Below the pieces are notes generated by a model, which searched no databases, was not told the DNA's origin, and saw only the letters and a list, made by a program, of their open reading frames with translations. Position numbers and translations under genes: made by a program. From positions 1-29,588 of the IMG/VR virus record IMGVR_UViG_3300031586_000323: a stretch of DNA of 29,588 nucleotides, one strand, 5' to 3'. Numbering within the stretch: position 1 is the stretch's first letter; every line of letters begins with the position of its first letter. Positions 1 through 7,366 of this stretch are shown in pieces. This DNA comes from a virus.

Positions 1-1708
1 TCAGCGCCGTCGGCACCAGGAGGATGCTGGCGGGCATCCCCAGCGGCTTGCCGTTGGGCTTGGTCTGCTTGCCGAAGAGGACCTCGGCATCGGTCAGCCC
101 GTCGACCGACAGCGCGGTATCCGCGCCGGCGACATAGTTGCTGTGGTCGGCGTGGAAGAACGCCTTGCCGTCGGACTGGACCGGGTTGGAAAGCCACAGG
201 CCCCAGGCCGCATCGGCGATGGCCTCGGCCGCACCCATGCCGATCTGGCGAGGGATGTCCGTGAACGCGCCCATGTCATCGTTGATGATCATCTGGCGCG
301 TCAGGGCGAACATGATCCCGTGGGTGTCGGCCTTCTGACCAAACTTCTGCTCGTCGAGCTTGCCGTGCTTGAGCTCGCCGTCGGGGCCGACCTGCTGGAA
401 CTGGAAGCTGCCGGTCATCCGGTAGCGGGTGTGCTCCTTGAAGTCGTTGACGGACGCGATCTTGGCGATGCGCCGCCAGGCGTCCTCGATGTAGTTGTAC
501 CCCTCCAGCAGCATCTTGTTGGCGATGTTGGAGAGGATGCCCGGGAGCGATGTGGTGCTGAACGCCGCCTGCAGCCAGCCGCTGGCATCACGGCGGAAGC
601 GCGGCAGTTGCTGACCCGAGGCCAGCTCGCAGAACTCCTGGATGCCCACGCCGCGCAGCTTGTCGGCGGCTTCCAGAATCGGCTCGGCGTAGATCGTCTC
701 GATCCGCGAGTTGGGCAGGCCCGAGGCCATCAGCGCGAGGGCCTCGAAGACCTGCGGGCTGGAGTTGCGCGGGCGGGTGCTGACCGCAGGCACCTGCGGC
801 CGCGAGGCGCGGAGCACGTGCAGTTCGGTCTTGCTCTCGTCCCAGCCTTCCTCGATGGCCTGGGCCTCGAGGTCGGGGTGCTTGCCGGCGCAGACCTTGT
901 GAATCGCCTCGACGCGCCGAGTCTCGGCGGCCATGCGCTGACGCATCTGCGTCACGGCGTCGTCACCCGAGGCAGACGCGTTGACGGTGCCGGCAGTCGC
1001 GGGCGCTTGGGTCGCCTGCGGCTTCGGCTCCTGGGTCGGCGAGGACTTGGGCTCGCCGTCGGCCCGCTGGGGATCGGCTCCCTGCGTTTGGGCATCGGTC
1101 TGCCCCGCATCCTGCTGGGCATCGTCCGCTACGTTGGCGGTGGTGGTGTCGTTTCCGTCCATGGAAGTTTGCTCCTTACTGTTGGCGGCGATGCGTGCCG
1201 AAGTGGCCGTATCCGCGCCGCTGTCGACGAACGAGATTTCCTTGAGGATGGCCTTGCGGACCACATGCAGCGGGCCGTCGAAGGTCCTTCCGTTGACTGT
1301 CACATGCTGGCCGTTGGGAATGAACTCGGCGTCCACGACGGCAGCGCCGATACTGGCCTGCCAGGGGAAGCCGTTCACGCCGGATTTCGCGACGTCGCGC
1401 GCCCAGGATGTGTCGCGGCTGACCAGGCCCTCGGCGACGACCTGGCCGTTCTCGATCACCACCCGCTGCGTGTGGCCCACCCCCTGGCGTGGGTTGTGGT
1501 CCAGGCGAACGGGGATATCCTGGCGTTCGATGGCCAGGCCCTCCAGGTCGACGACGACCGGGTGCGGGAAGCCGACGATCCGCATCACGCCGCCGGTGTA
1601 GGCGACCATGCGGAAGCGTGGCATCTGCTTGTCCGGCTCATCCGCCGCCTCGATGGTCAGCGGGCACCGAAAGGTGAGGAATTCAGGCTGCTTGCTGTTC
1701 TTCGACAT
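1..1708 (-). CDS. Prohead protease / major capsid protein fusion (3' end outside window)
   Basis: The frame is open from an ATG at 1708 to the window edge, giving 569 codons with no stop. Residues 1-180 look like a phage prohead protease: a strand with LDHNP (H71) followed by WQASIGA (S119) and KEISFVDSGAD, matching the His/Ser layout of HK97-type (S78-like) maturation proteases. Residues 183-235 form a low-complexity linker rich in D, Q, T, P and A. From about 240 onward the sequence is capsid-like (for example a segment with NYIEDAWRRIAKIASVNDFKEH and later FFHADHSNYV, given here in part), as in the known protease/major-capsid fusion family. The start overlaps the portal gene by 26 bases, so the two are probably coupled. 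An in-frame ATG at codon 183 has its own AAGGAG nine bases upstream and could yield a separate capsid product. The C-terminus is missing. Recognition of the fusion is confident; the exact protease catalytic residues are inferred. Confidence 0.88.
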   Translation of the reverse strand, partial: MSKNSKQPEFLTFRCPLTIEAADEPDKQMPRFRMVAYTGGVMRIVGFPHPVVVDLEGLAIERQDIPVRLDHNPRQGVGHTQRVVIENGQVVAEGLVSRDTSWARDVAKSGVNGFPWQASIGAAVVDAEFIPNGQHVTVNGRTFDGPLHVVRKAILKEISFVDSGADTATSARIAANSKEQTSMDGNDTTTANVADDAQQDAGQTDAQTQGADPQRADGEPKSSPTQEPKPQATQAPATAGTVNASASGDDAVTQMRQRMAAETRRVEAIHKVCAGKHPDLEAQAIEEGWDESKTELHVLRASRPQVPAVSTRPRNSSPQVFEALALMASGLPNSRIETIYAEPILEAADKLRGVGIQEFCELASGQQLPRFRRDASGWLQAAFSTTSLPGILSNIANKMLLEGYNYIEDAWRRIAKIASVNDFKEHTRYRMTGSFQFQQVGPDGELKHGKLDEQKFGQKADTHGIMFALTRQMIINDDMGAFTDIPRQIGMGAAEAIADAAWGLWLSNPVQSDGKAFFHADHSNYVAGADTALSVDGLTDAEVLFGKQTKPNGKPLGMPASILLVPTAL

Positions 1709-3146
1709 CGTTGTCGACCTCCTCCTCTTCTTCATCCGTGGGTTCGGGTACTGCCTGCGTCGCGGTCGGTTCGACTGCGCTCACCGCAGACAGGCCGAGT
1801 TCCTTCATCAGCGTCTGCTCCTTGGCGCGTTGGCGCAGTTCGGTCTCCCAGTCCTTGCCCTGCCGGGCGTACTCGGCCGCGAGCGTGGTGGTGTTGCTGC
1901 CCAGACGCGTCGCCTGGGCGTTGGCCTCCTTGGCCGGGTCGACGTGCTCGGTGCCGTCGAAGAACCACTGGTGCCCCGCGTCCATCGTGCGAAGGACCGC
2001 GAAGTCGCTCAGGAGTTCCGCTTCGCCGATCCAGGCGGTGAAGATGCGGTCGAGCACCGCCTCGGCGAGGTGCGTTTGCTCCACGCGGATGGACTTGTAG
2101 TAGGTCTGGTGGTCGAGACGGCCGGAGGCATAGTTGTAGCCTGACGAATTGCACGCGGCGATGTTGTACGGCAGGTTCAGGCAGCGGGCGATCTCATTGA
2201 GAATCTCGCGCTTGAACTCGGCGTAACTGGTCGCCGGCTGCTGGGCCTCGATCTGTCCCAATCGCCAACCGTCGGGCAGCACCGTGGCCATGCGCTTTTC
2301 GAGCTCGACCACGTCCATCGGTTCGAGCGCTTGGGCCTCGCCGTTGGCCGGCGCGTCGGTGAACAGGACCGCCGCGAAATCTGCAGCGGTCTCGGCTGCC
2401 GCGATCACCGCCAGCGTGTATCGCCGCAATTGTGCGAACAGCGGCAGCGCGGGCGTGATCTCCGGAATGCCCCGATGCTGGCCGGGTCGATCCGAGCGGA
2501 ACCAGTGAACCACCGCGTCGGCGGGCACGAGGTCGTACTGCGTCTTCCACGCCGTCAGGTCGCCGGGATGCTGACGCAGGATCGTGTACGTCTGCGGGTT
2601 GCCCCAGGCGTCGAGCGTAATGCCATCGACGTCGTTGACGACCGGCAGCACCGCCATGAGCGGCGAGGCCACGCGGTCGGCCTCAACGAGTTGCACGTCG
2701 AGCGTGACCGGCGAGTCGACCATGGGGTTGGCCGTCAGCACGGCGAAGGTCTCGCCGTCGGTGCTTTTGGCCATGCGCATGGTGCGGAGCTTCTCGGCCA
2801 GGTTGACCGCCTCGGACCATTCGGCGAAGGCCATCTCGACCCGACGGTTGATCTCCCCATCATCGGCCAGCATTTGCAGGCGCGGGCCGGTGCCGATGCA
2901 ATCGTTGGCGATAGTGAGCACAATGCCCTTGGCGTAGGAATTGTTCGCCACCTCGTAGCGGGCGCGCTGCCGCAGCTTGCGGCGAACGTCGGCGGAACCA
3001 GCCCCGTCGGCCGACATCGCATCGGCCATCGCCCAGTGCCTGGCGTTCTCGGCGGTGGTCTGCGCGGCGTCGAAACGCGCCCGGACCACGGCCGGGATGG
3101 ATCGTTTCTTGGAAAAAGCCTTCCTGGTCTTGCCGAAGGGCCACAT
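1683..3146 (-). CDS. Phage portal protein, lambda family
   Basis: This 487-residue protein forms the dodecameric ring at the capsid vertex through which DNA is packaged and to which the tail attaches. The N-terminus carries the hallmark series of the lambda-type portal family: RFDAAQTTAENARHWA, then RARYEVANNSYAKGI and GTGPRLQM (residues about 24-97). A central block has QHPGDL and VHWFRSDRPGQHRGIPEI, and residues around 325-355 contain LNLPYNIAACNSSGYNYASG. The C-terminus is acidic (EEEEEVDNDVEEQQ), a common feature of portal tails. The length is normal for the family. The start codon overlaps the stop of the upstream small gene by one base (TGATG), and the 3' end overlaps the protease-capsid gene by 26 bases, consistent with one head-morphogenesis transcript. 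Confidence 0.95.
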   Translation of the reverse strand: MWPFGKTRKAFSKKRSIPAVVRARFDAAQTTAENARHWAMADAMSADGAGSADVRRKLRQRARYEVANNSYAKGIVLTIANDCIGTGPRLQMLADDGEINRRVEMAFAEWSEAVNLAEKLRTMRMAKSTDGETFAVLTANPMVDSPVTLDVQLVEADRVASPLMAVLPVVNDVDGITLDAWGNPQTYTILRQHPGDLTAWKTQYDLVPADAVVHWFRSDRPGQHRGIPEITPALPLFAQLRRYTLAVIAAAETAADFAAVLFTDAPANGEAQALEPMDVVELEKRMATVLPDGWRLGQIEAQQPATSYAEFKREILNEIARCLNLPYNIAACNSSGYNYASGRLDHQTYYKSIRVEQTHLAEAVLDRIFTAWIGEAELLSDFAVLRTMDAGHQWFFDGTEHVDPAKEANAQATRLGSNTTTLAAEYARQGKDWETELRQRAKEQTLMKELGLSAVSAVEPTATQAVPEPTDEEEEEVDNDVEEQQAA

Positions 3147-3358
3147 CAGACGGTCCCTCCCGGCGAGATCTTGGCCAGCTTGACGCCGAGTCCCTTCGAC
3201 CGGCTGGCCTTCTTCGATTCGAGGTACTTGTCAGCAGCGATCTGGTCCTGAAGGCCATGCTGCTCGATGGACCCCGAATCACCGCCGGCCTTCCGTGGCC
3301 CGGCGGCGTTCTCCTTGATCGAGTTGTCGAGTTCTTCGCCCATGTAGTTTTCCGGCAA
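3146..3358 (-). CDS. Small head-cluster protein of unknown function, gpW position
   Basis: This is a 70-residue hydrophilic protein if it starts at the TTG at 3358, or 65 residues from the ATG at 3343. No strong ribosome binding site decides between them. The N-terminal half is polar and probably disordered (NSIKENAAGPRKAGGD). The C-terminal half, from about residue 40, is lysine-rich and helical (ADKYLESKKASRSKGLGVKLAKISPGG). It sits directly between the terminase/zinc-ribbon pair and the portal gene, the slot occupied in lambda by the head-tail joining protein gpW. I see no clear sequence similarity to gpW, so the role rests on position only. Its stop overlaps the portal start by one base, which argues that it is a real translated gene. 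Confidence 0.65.
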   Translation of the reverse strand: MPENYMGEELDNSIKENAAGPRKAGGDSGSIEQHGLQDQIAADKYLESKKASRSKGLGVKLAKISPGGTV

Positions 3359-3372
3359 CAGTGCCCTGTCAT

Positions 3373-3407
3373 TGGTTACCTATGCCGTGGCGCACGCGGC
3401 GCACCGC
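3373..3407 (-). promoter_or_regulatory. Hairpin plus 17-base repeat ahead of the head genes
   Basis: On the minus strand a short GC hairpin (GCGG/CCGC, 3396-3407) is followed by CACGGCATAGGTAACCA (3389-3373). The identical 17 bases occur once more at 19089-19105, again just after a GC hairpin and again at a boundary between gene blocks. Here the motif ends 15 bases before the first start codon of the portal cluster. It could be a promoter element, an operator or part of an RNA structure; the sequence alone does not decide. Confidence 0.45.
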
Positions 3408-3476
3408 AAAACGCCGGAAAAATGACACGGGACGTGAAGATGTTCCGCATGTAGAACTTGCGGGCGAGAATCGAGG

Positions 3477-3668
3477 CTATATGGTCATCGCGGCGCTTTG
3501 CTCATACGTCGTGATGCGCCGCCCGCAGTAGCGACATTCACGGCGACGCAGCAACCGACCGCCCAACGCTCGGCGGGTGTAGAGCACCCGGAAATGGGCG
3601 CAGCCGCATTGAGGGCATTCGAGGCCGCGATTCTGAGTGGGCGTCCGTTTGTCGGTTGCCTGGGCCAT
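3477..3668 (-). CDS. NrdR-type zinc-ribbon protein
   Basis: This 63-residue protein consists almost wholly of one zinc ribbon: CPQCGC at residues 19-24, then VLYTRRALGGRLLRRRECRYCGRRITTYE. This closely follows the N-terminal zinc ribbon of the NrdR transcriptional repressor (CPxCG, R-rich strand, RRECxxCGxRxTTYE). The ATP-cone domain that completes NrdR is absent, so this is not a complete NrdR. It is most likely a small nucleic-acid-binding phage protein. The ATG at 3668 directly abuts the stop of the large terminase gene (0 bases between them), so it is probably translated by coupling. Similar short zinc ribbons are common near phage packaging genes, but their role is not established. Confidence 0.75.
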   Translation of the reverse strand: MAQATDKRTPTQNRGLECPQCGCAHFRVLYTRRALGGRLLRRRECRYCGRRITTYEQSAAMTI

Positions 3669-5933
3669 TTAACGCCTGCTCCTTTGCATCTCCGACAGCC
3701 GCATACGTTGTCGCCCCGGCGCGGCCTTGGCTTCCGTGCCCGGCAGCACCGCGCCTTGAATGGACGCCGCCACGGCGCAGCCGACGAGGCAGTCGAGCCA
3801 GTGATTGTCCGGCCCGCCGGCCCGGAGTTTCCATTCATCCACCACGCGGCCCCGCGCTTCGGTTCGCACGCGGTATTCGGCGGTGATGTGTTCGGCCAAG
3901 AGCTGATGGTCGGTGGGCTTGCGGCCGAAAAGCGACAGACAACCCCGATCGCCCATCGCCACGGACAACCGGGCGTGGATGAAGCTTTTCCAGTAGTTGG
4001 TGTCGATGAGAACGTGTCGCACCTGGCGACGGCCCTGCACGTTGGGGATACGCCAGTGGTGGCCGACCCGCTCGCCGCGCTTGCGTTTGTACTCGCTGAA
4101 GGGAATGCTCGACGCCCCGACGTACCGCCCGTGGCTGGGCATCACCAAGCTGGCGTGGGCGCTCTGGCGGCAGAACTGGTAGACCACATCGGTGGATTGG
4201 CCCCAGTTGGCATCGATCAGGCATCGTTCGATGCGCATCTCCGCACCGTCATCGCGCCGCCAACGACGCGACAGGTAGTCGTCGGTGAGCTTATCCAGCC
4301 CGGCGTAGATCGAGCCTTCCAGCCCCGCGCCCGGCGCGGCCCGGCCGAGCGTCTTCTGCGCTTCCCGCAGCGTGAAATACCCGCGCTGCTGGTCGGGGTA
4401 CGTTCCATAATCGACGACGTGGCCGGTGAAGTCTTCCTCCCACGCGATGACCGTGTGGAAGAGCATCTTTCCCTGCACGTCGATGAACATCGTCAGGTGG
4501 CTGGCCCCGATCGGCACACAGCCGCGCGGGTGGCCGTTGGTCTTGGCGGCGATGGCGTCGGCGGAGAGCTGATCCCCATCGCCCTCATCCTGCGGCAGCG
4601 GTTCATTCTGGTATTCGGCCCAGAAAGCCCGTTCATCCTGAAGCCGCAGGTTCATCGCGTGCTGAATGGCGGACAATTCATCCTCGTTGTGACGCTGCGG
4701 CCAGGCGATCACCGCACCGGCGTCCATCTCCTCGCGGTGCTTGCGATAGAACTCGGTGGCCTCGTGGCCGTCGCCGTCGTTGCGGAAGCTGTCCGCACGA
4801 ATCTGCGCGTACTTGTCCCAGAGCTTCTCGTTGTCCGGGAATGAATAGACCAGCTTCGTGCGCTCGCCTTGCCAGGTGGGATGCTTGTCGCGGTCGAGAA
4901 TCTGGTCGGCCATGTCGCCGGGACGGATCACCGTACACGGCATGACGCCCGCAATCTTCTGGCCCGGTCCGGCCAGGTTCAGGATCGCGCCGTTGAGTGT
5001 CTCCATCCGCGAGCGAACCTGCTGATCGCTCCGGGCCGACTCGTCGGTCTGCGGGTCATCGAGTACAACCAGCGACGGCCGCACCGCACGGCCATCGGCA
5101 CGCTTGAACTTCATGCCCCGAATGCGACTCTCGATACCCGCCACACGAATGATCGCTCCCGACGCTTTGCTGTCCGGGATGGTCGGTAGCACGATCTCGT
5201 CGGCCGTCCAGACGATCCGCGTGTGTTTGCCGCTCGCCAACTGCCCCTTGGCCCGGTTGTGAATCCGCTCCAAGGCGTGGATCGGGAACACCGCCTCGGG
5301 GTAGTCGTCGAGAAGTTGCTCGTTGGTCTCGAACTCGACCTTGATGCTTTCGAGCATGTTGCGGGCGTGTCCGGCGTCGGAGCCGATCAAACAGACGAAC
5401 TCCCGCGCCCCGGTCAGCATGGCCCAGATGCAGGCGGTTTCGGCCAGCGTGGTCTTGCCGCTGCCGCGCGGCATGGCCATGGCGAACACGCCGCCGCGCA
5501 GCACGGCCGTTTCGATCTTGGCGATCACCTTCAGGTGGTCGTCCGACCACGGCATGCAGAATGCCTCCGGGAAGTACGCTTCGCAGAAGAACCGAAAGTC
5601 GGTCGCACCCCGCGCCTTGCGCTGAAGATCGACCACTTCGGGGATGTCGCCGATGTCTCGTCCGATGGCCGACAGTTCCGCGTTGCGGGCACGGGCTGCT
5701 TCCTTCAGCGCCTCGTAGTCGGCGGGCTGCTTGTCCGGCTCCGGGTTGTGCCGCAGCCACACCAGCCACGCGGTGTAACGCAGCAGGTCGACGTGTTTCT
5801 CATCTCCGATGCGGTAGCCCGCCCGGTTGCGGTGACGGCGCAATTGCCTCTCGCTGATCACCTCGCCCAAGGGCGTGGAGTTCAGCATCCGCGTCAACAT
5901 CGACGGGCGAAGTTTGCGGGGATCAATCGCCAC
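3669..5933 (-). CDS. Terminase large subunit
   Basis: This is the DNA packaging ATPase/nuclease that powers genome translocation into the prohead and cuts the concatemer. From the chosen GTG start at 5933 (AGGAG six bases upstream) it has 754 residues. Walker A is PRGSGKTT at about 155-162 and Walker B is LVVLDD at about 288-293. The nuclease domain begins near LTMFIDVQG at about 480, with the first acidic metal ligand there. Residues 20-60 hold a compact charged segment (ISERQLRRHRNRAGYRIGD, then LLRYTAWLVWL) that resembles the winged-helix DNA-binding domain of small terminases. The frame extends further upstream to 6038, but that extension lies inside the preceding gene and lacks a good ribosome site. 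The 5' end overlaps the upstream gene by 11 bases. The family call is confident; the start is a choice. Confidence 0.93.
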   Translation of the reverse strand: MAIDPRKLRPSMLTRMLNSTPLGEVISERQLRRHRNRAGYRIGDEKHVDLLRYTAWLVWLRHNPEPDKQPADYEALKEAARARNAELSAIGRDIGDIPEVVDLQRKARGATDFRFFCEAYFPEAFCMPWSDDHLKVIAKIETAVLRGGVFAMAMPRGSGKTTLAETACIWAMLTGAREFVCLIGSDAGHARNMLESIKVEFETNEQLLDDYPEAVFPIHALERIHNRAKGQLASGKHTRIVWTADEIVLPTIPDSKASGAIIRVAGIESRIRGMKFKRADGRAVRPSLVVLDDPQTDESARSDQQVRSRMETLNGAILNLAGPGQKIAGVMPCTVIRPGDMADQILDRDKHPTWQGERTKLVYSFPDNEKLWDKYAQIRADSFRNDGDGHEATEFYRKHREEMDAGAVIAWPQRHNEDELSAIQHAMNLRLQDERAFWAEYQNEPLPQDEGDGDQLSADAIAAKTNGHPRGCVPIGASHLTMFIDVQGKMLFHTVIAWEEDFTGHVVDYGTYPDQQRGYFTLREAQKTLGRAAPGAGLEGSIYAGLDKLTDDYLSRRWRRDDGAEMRIERCLIDANWGQSTDVVYQFCRQSAHASLVMPSHGRYVGASSIPFSEYKRKRGERVGHHWRIPNVQGRRQVRHVLIDTNYWKSFIHARLSVAMGDRGCLSLFGRKPTDHQLLAEHITAEYRVRTEARGRVVDEWKLRAGGPDNHWLDCLVGCAVAASIQGAVLPGTEAKAAPGRQRMRLSEMQRSRR

Positions 5934-6147
5934 CAGCTTCTCCTCTGCCTGAGCCGCTGACGGCCTCCCGCGCCAGCCAGGCGGCGTAATGCACCAGATT
6001 GATCGTGCCGTCGGCGTTGGTGGGAGCGCCGGCCTCAATGTCGGCGCAAACCATCGCCTCGGTGATCCGCCGATTCCAGGCGGCGGCGAGGATTTTCGCC
6101 GCCTGGGTGGGCGTCAGGGCCGTGATTTTGGGCGTTTTTGCGGTCAT
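5923..6147 (-). CDS. Small terminase-like DNA-binding protein
   Basis: This 74-residue protein has a helical core, LTPTQAAKILAAAWNRRITE at about residues 11-30, followed by MVCADIEAGAPTNADGTIN and LVHYAAWLA. The layout of helix, turn, helix, then the phrase GAPTNADGTI and a final aromatic helix is like the Nu1/MerR-type winged-helix domain of small terminase subunits, in which similar GAP-x-x-DGT wording is common. Its position immediately upstream of, and overlapping, the large terminase supports a role in recognising the packaging site. It is much shorter than a complete small terminase, so it may be only the DNA-binding part, with the rest supplied by the N-terminus of the large subunit. 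It is the first gene of the minus-strand late cluster, next to the divergent region 6148-6277. Confidence 0.6.
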   Translation of the reverse strand: MTAKTPKITALTPTQAAKILAAAWNRRITEAMVCADIEAGAPTNADGTINLVHYAAWLAREAVSGSGRGEAGGD

Positions 6148-6277
6148 ATCTCTAGCCCCCGGGCATGCTTGCGAGAATATGTAAGTTCTTTCGCCACAGG
6201 CGCTTAATTGACTTGATGAAGTGGCGATTTGCTGGCTTCATGTGTGTGTAACGTAGGCAATGACAAGGAGATACGAA

Positions 6278-6466
6278 ATGAACGCGACGCCCGCACAAAT
6301 CAGAAACACCAAGAACACAATGGCCGACGCCGAAGGTTTCTGCCGCCACGTTGCCCGACGCGTCGCCAAGATCGACGGCATCGACCATCAGCCGGAGCTG
6401 GTCGCCCTGATCGATGAGGCCAAGGCCCACGTCGAGGCCCTCCGCAAGGCCCGCGTCAACCTCTAA
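6278..6466 (+). CDS. Small hypothetical phage protein
   Basis: This encodes 62 residues from an ATG at 6278 with AAGGAG at 6265-6270; an in-frame upstream start at 6260 lacks such a site. The product is helical and charged (MADAEGFCRHVARRVAKIDG, then ELVALIDEAKAHVEALRKAR), with a probable short coiled coil at the C-terminus. I do not recognise the family. It opens a run of six closely spaced plus-strand genes that oppose the flanking minus-strand phage modules. The repeated use of near-consensus ribosome sites in this run supports it being a real operon of small accessory proteins. Confidence 0.7.
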   Translation: MNATPAQIRNTKNTMADAEGFCRHVARRVAKIDGIDHQPELVALIDEAKAHVEALRKARVNL

Positions 6467-6484
6467 CGCGAAGGAGAACGAATC

Positions 6485-6757
6485 ATGCGACTGACACGAA
6501 TCGACTTCGAAGGCAAACCGGGGCACTACGCCACCGCCCAGCGACGCGACGGGATGCACAACGGGCCGGACATCATCCTGGTGACGATCCTGACGCCGGA
6601 TACACCCAACGGCTGCGAGCACCACGTCAACGCCGATAGCGAGGACGACATCCGATCGATGGCCGAGTGCCTGCAGCATCATCTCAATGGTTGCCAAGGC
6701 ACCGGCAGCGACATCCATGGCTACTACGTTGAGCTGCTGCGGCTCAGCAACCTGTAA
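6485..6757 (+). CDS. Hypothetical phage protein, 90 residues
   Basis: The ATG at 6485 follows GAAGGAGAACGAATC, a strong ribosome site, 18 bases after the previous stop. The product looks like a small alpha/beta fold: N-terminal strands (MRLTRIDFEGKPGHYATAQ), a middle strand pair (IILVTILTP), a charged helix with SEDDIRSMAECLQHHLNG, and a C-terminal strand (IHGYYVELLRLSNL). No catalytic motif or metal site is evident and I do not recognise the family. No function is proposed beyond membership of the small-gene operon. Confidence 0.7.
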   Translation: MRLTRIDFEGKPGHYATAQRRDGMHNGPDIILVTILTPDTPNGCEHHVNADSEDDIRSMAECLQHHLNGCQGTGSDIHGYYVELLRLSNL

Positions 6758-6772
6758 CCGGAGAACACGACC

Positions 6773-7048
6773 ATGACCAGCAAAGCAATCCAACGCGACC
6801 TGGAACGCCTCGACGAGGAGATCGCCCGCAGCCGCCGAATGGCCGCATTCCACGAAGGCGACGACCACTACCTGGCCGAGGCCTACGAGCGAGACGCCGA
6901 GGATCTCCAGGCGGTGCGCGACGCCGTCGCCCAAGACGACCTGGCCGAGGCAGGGCGCATCGCCTACGGCCTCGACACCTACGTCCGCGACGAGATTCCC
7001 AAGCGGCTCTTCAACACGATCATGAAAGCCAACGGCACCAACAGCTGA
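6773..7048 (+). CDS. Hypothetical helical protein, 91 residues
   Basis: The gene starts at 6773 behind CCGGAGAACACGACC. The product is almost entirely helical and strongly charged: residues 4-21 (KAIQRDLERLDEEIARSR) and 32-58 with many E, D, R and A residues would form an antiparallel coiled coil. There are no cysteines and no membrane segment. I do not recognise it. Spacing of 15 bases to each neighbour and the shared style of ribosome site place it in the same operon. Confidence 0.7.
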   Translation: MTSKAIQRDLERLDEEIARSRRMAAFHEGDDHYLAEAYERDAEDLQAVRDAVAQDDLAEAGRIAYGLDTYVRDEIPKRLFNTIMKANGTNS

Positions 7049-7063
7049 CAGGAGACCACGACC

Positions 7064-7303
7064 ATGGCAACGCAGAACAACAAACAACGCATGATGGACG
7101 CCGTCAAGTGCGCCCGAGCCGACATCGCCAGCCTTGCCGACTGGATCGAGTGCGAGCTCGACAAAGAGAACGACGACGAGGTGACCTGGGCGTCGGTAAA
7201 TTCGCTCGAACACGTTCGCCAGCAACTGATGGAGACGCTGGCATTCTTCTCCGGCGTCGAGCAGTCCGAAATCCAACGCAGCCTCGATGAGCTGCACATG
7301 TAG
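7064..7303 (+). CDS. Hypothetical acidic protein, 79 residues
   Basis: The ATG at 7064 is preceded by CAGGAGACCACGACC. The protein is acidic and helical: KQRMMDAVKCARADIASLAD, then DWIECELDKENDDEVTW, then a helix with LEHVRQQLMETLAFFSG. It ends with a further acidic helix (EQSEIQRSLDELHM). Small acidic proteins in phage accessory operons are sometimes DNA mimics or inhibitors, but nothing here proves that. I do not recognise the family. Confidence 0.7.
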   Translation: MATQNNKQRMMDAVKCARADIASLADWIECELDKENDDEVTWASVNSLEHVRQQLMETLAFFSGVEQSEIQRSLDELHM

Positions 7304-7366
7304 ATCGACATCATGCTGCCGCGTGTGGCGGCGGCAACCGCAACCCCCAGCAGAAGGAGCACGACG

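Noticed and set aside
143-2041. A 632-codon open frame on the plus strand over the capsid and portal genes
   Set aside because: It is antisense to clearly recognisable protease-capsid and portal genes, its protein is arginine/leucine/glycine-rich without any domain, and long antisense frames are expected in high-GC DNA.
2860-3372. A 170-codon minus-strand frame starting at ATG 3372 just after the 17-base motif
   Set aside because: It runs out of frame through the small head protein and the start of the portal gene and shows only shadow composition, although its ATG follows the motif closely.
6178-6277. A sigma-70 promoter for the plus-strand small genes using TTGACT at 6208
   Set aside because: No acceptable -10 box lies 16-18 bases downstream; the region is probably a divergent promoter region but the boxes cannot be named.
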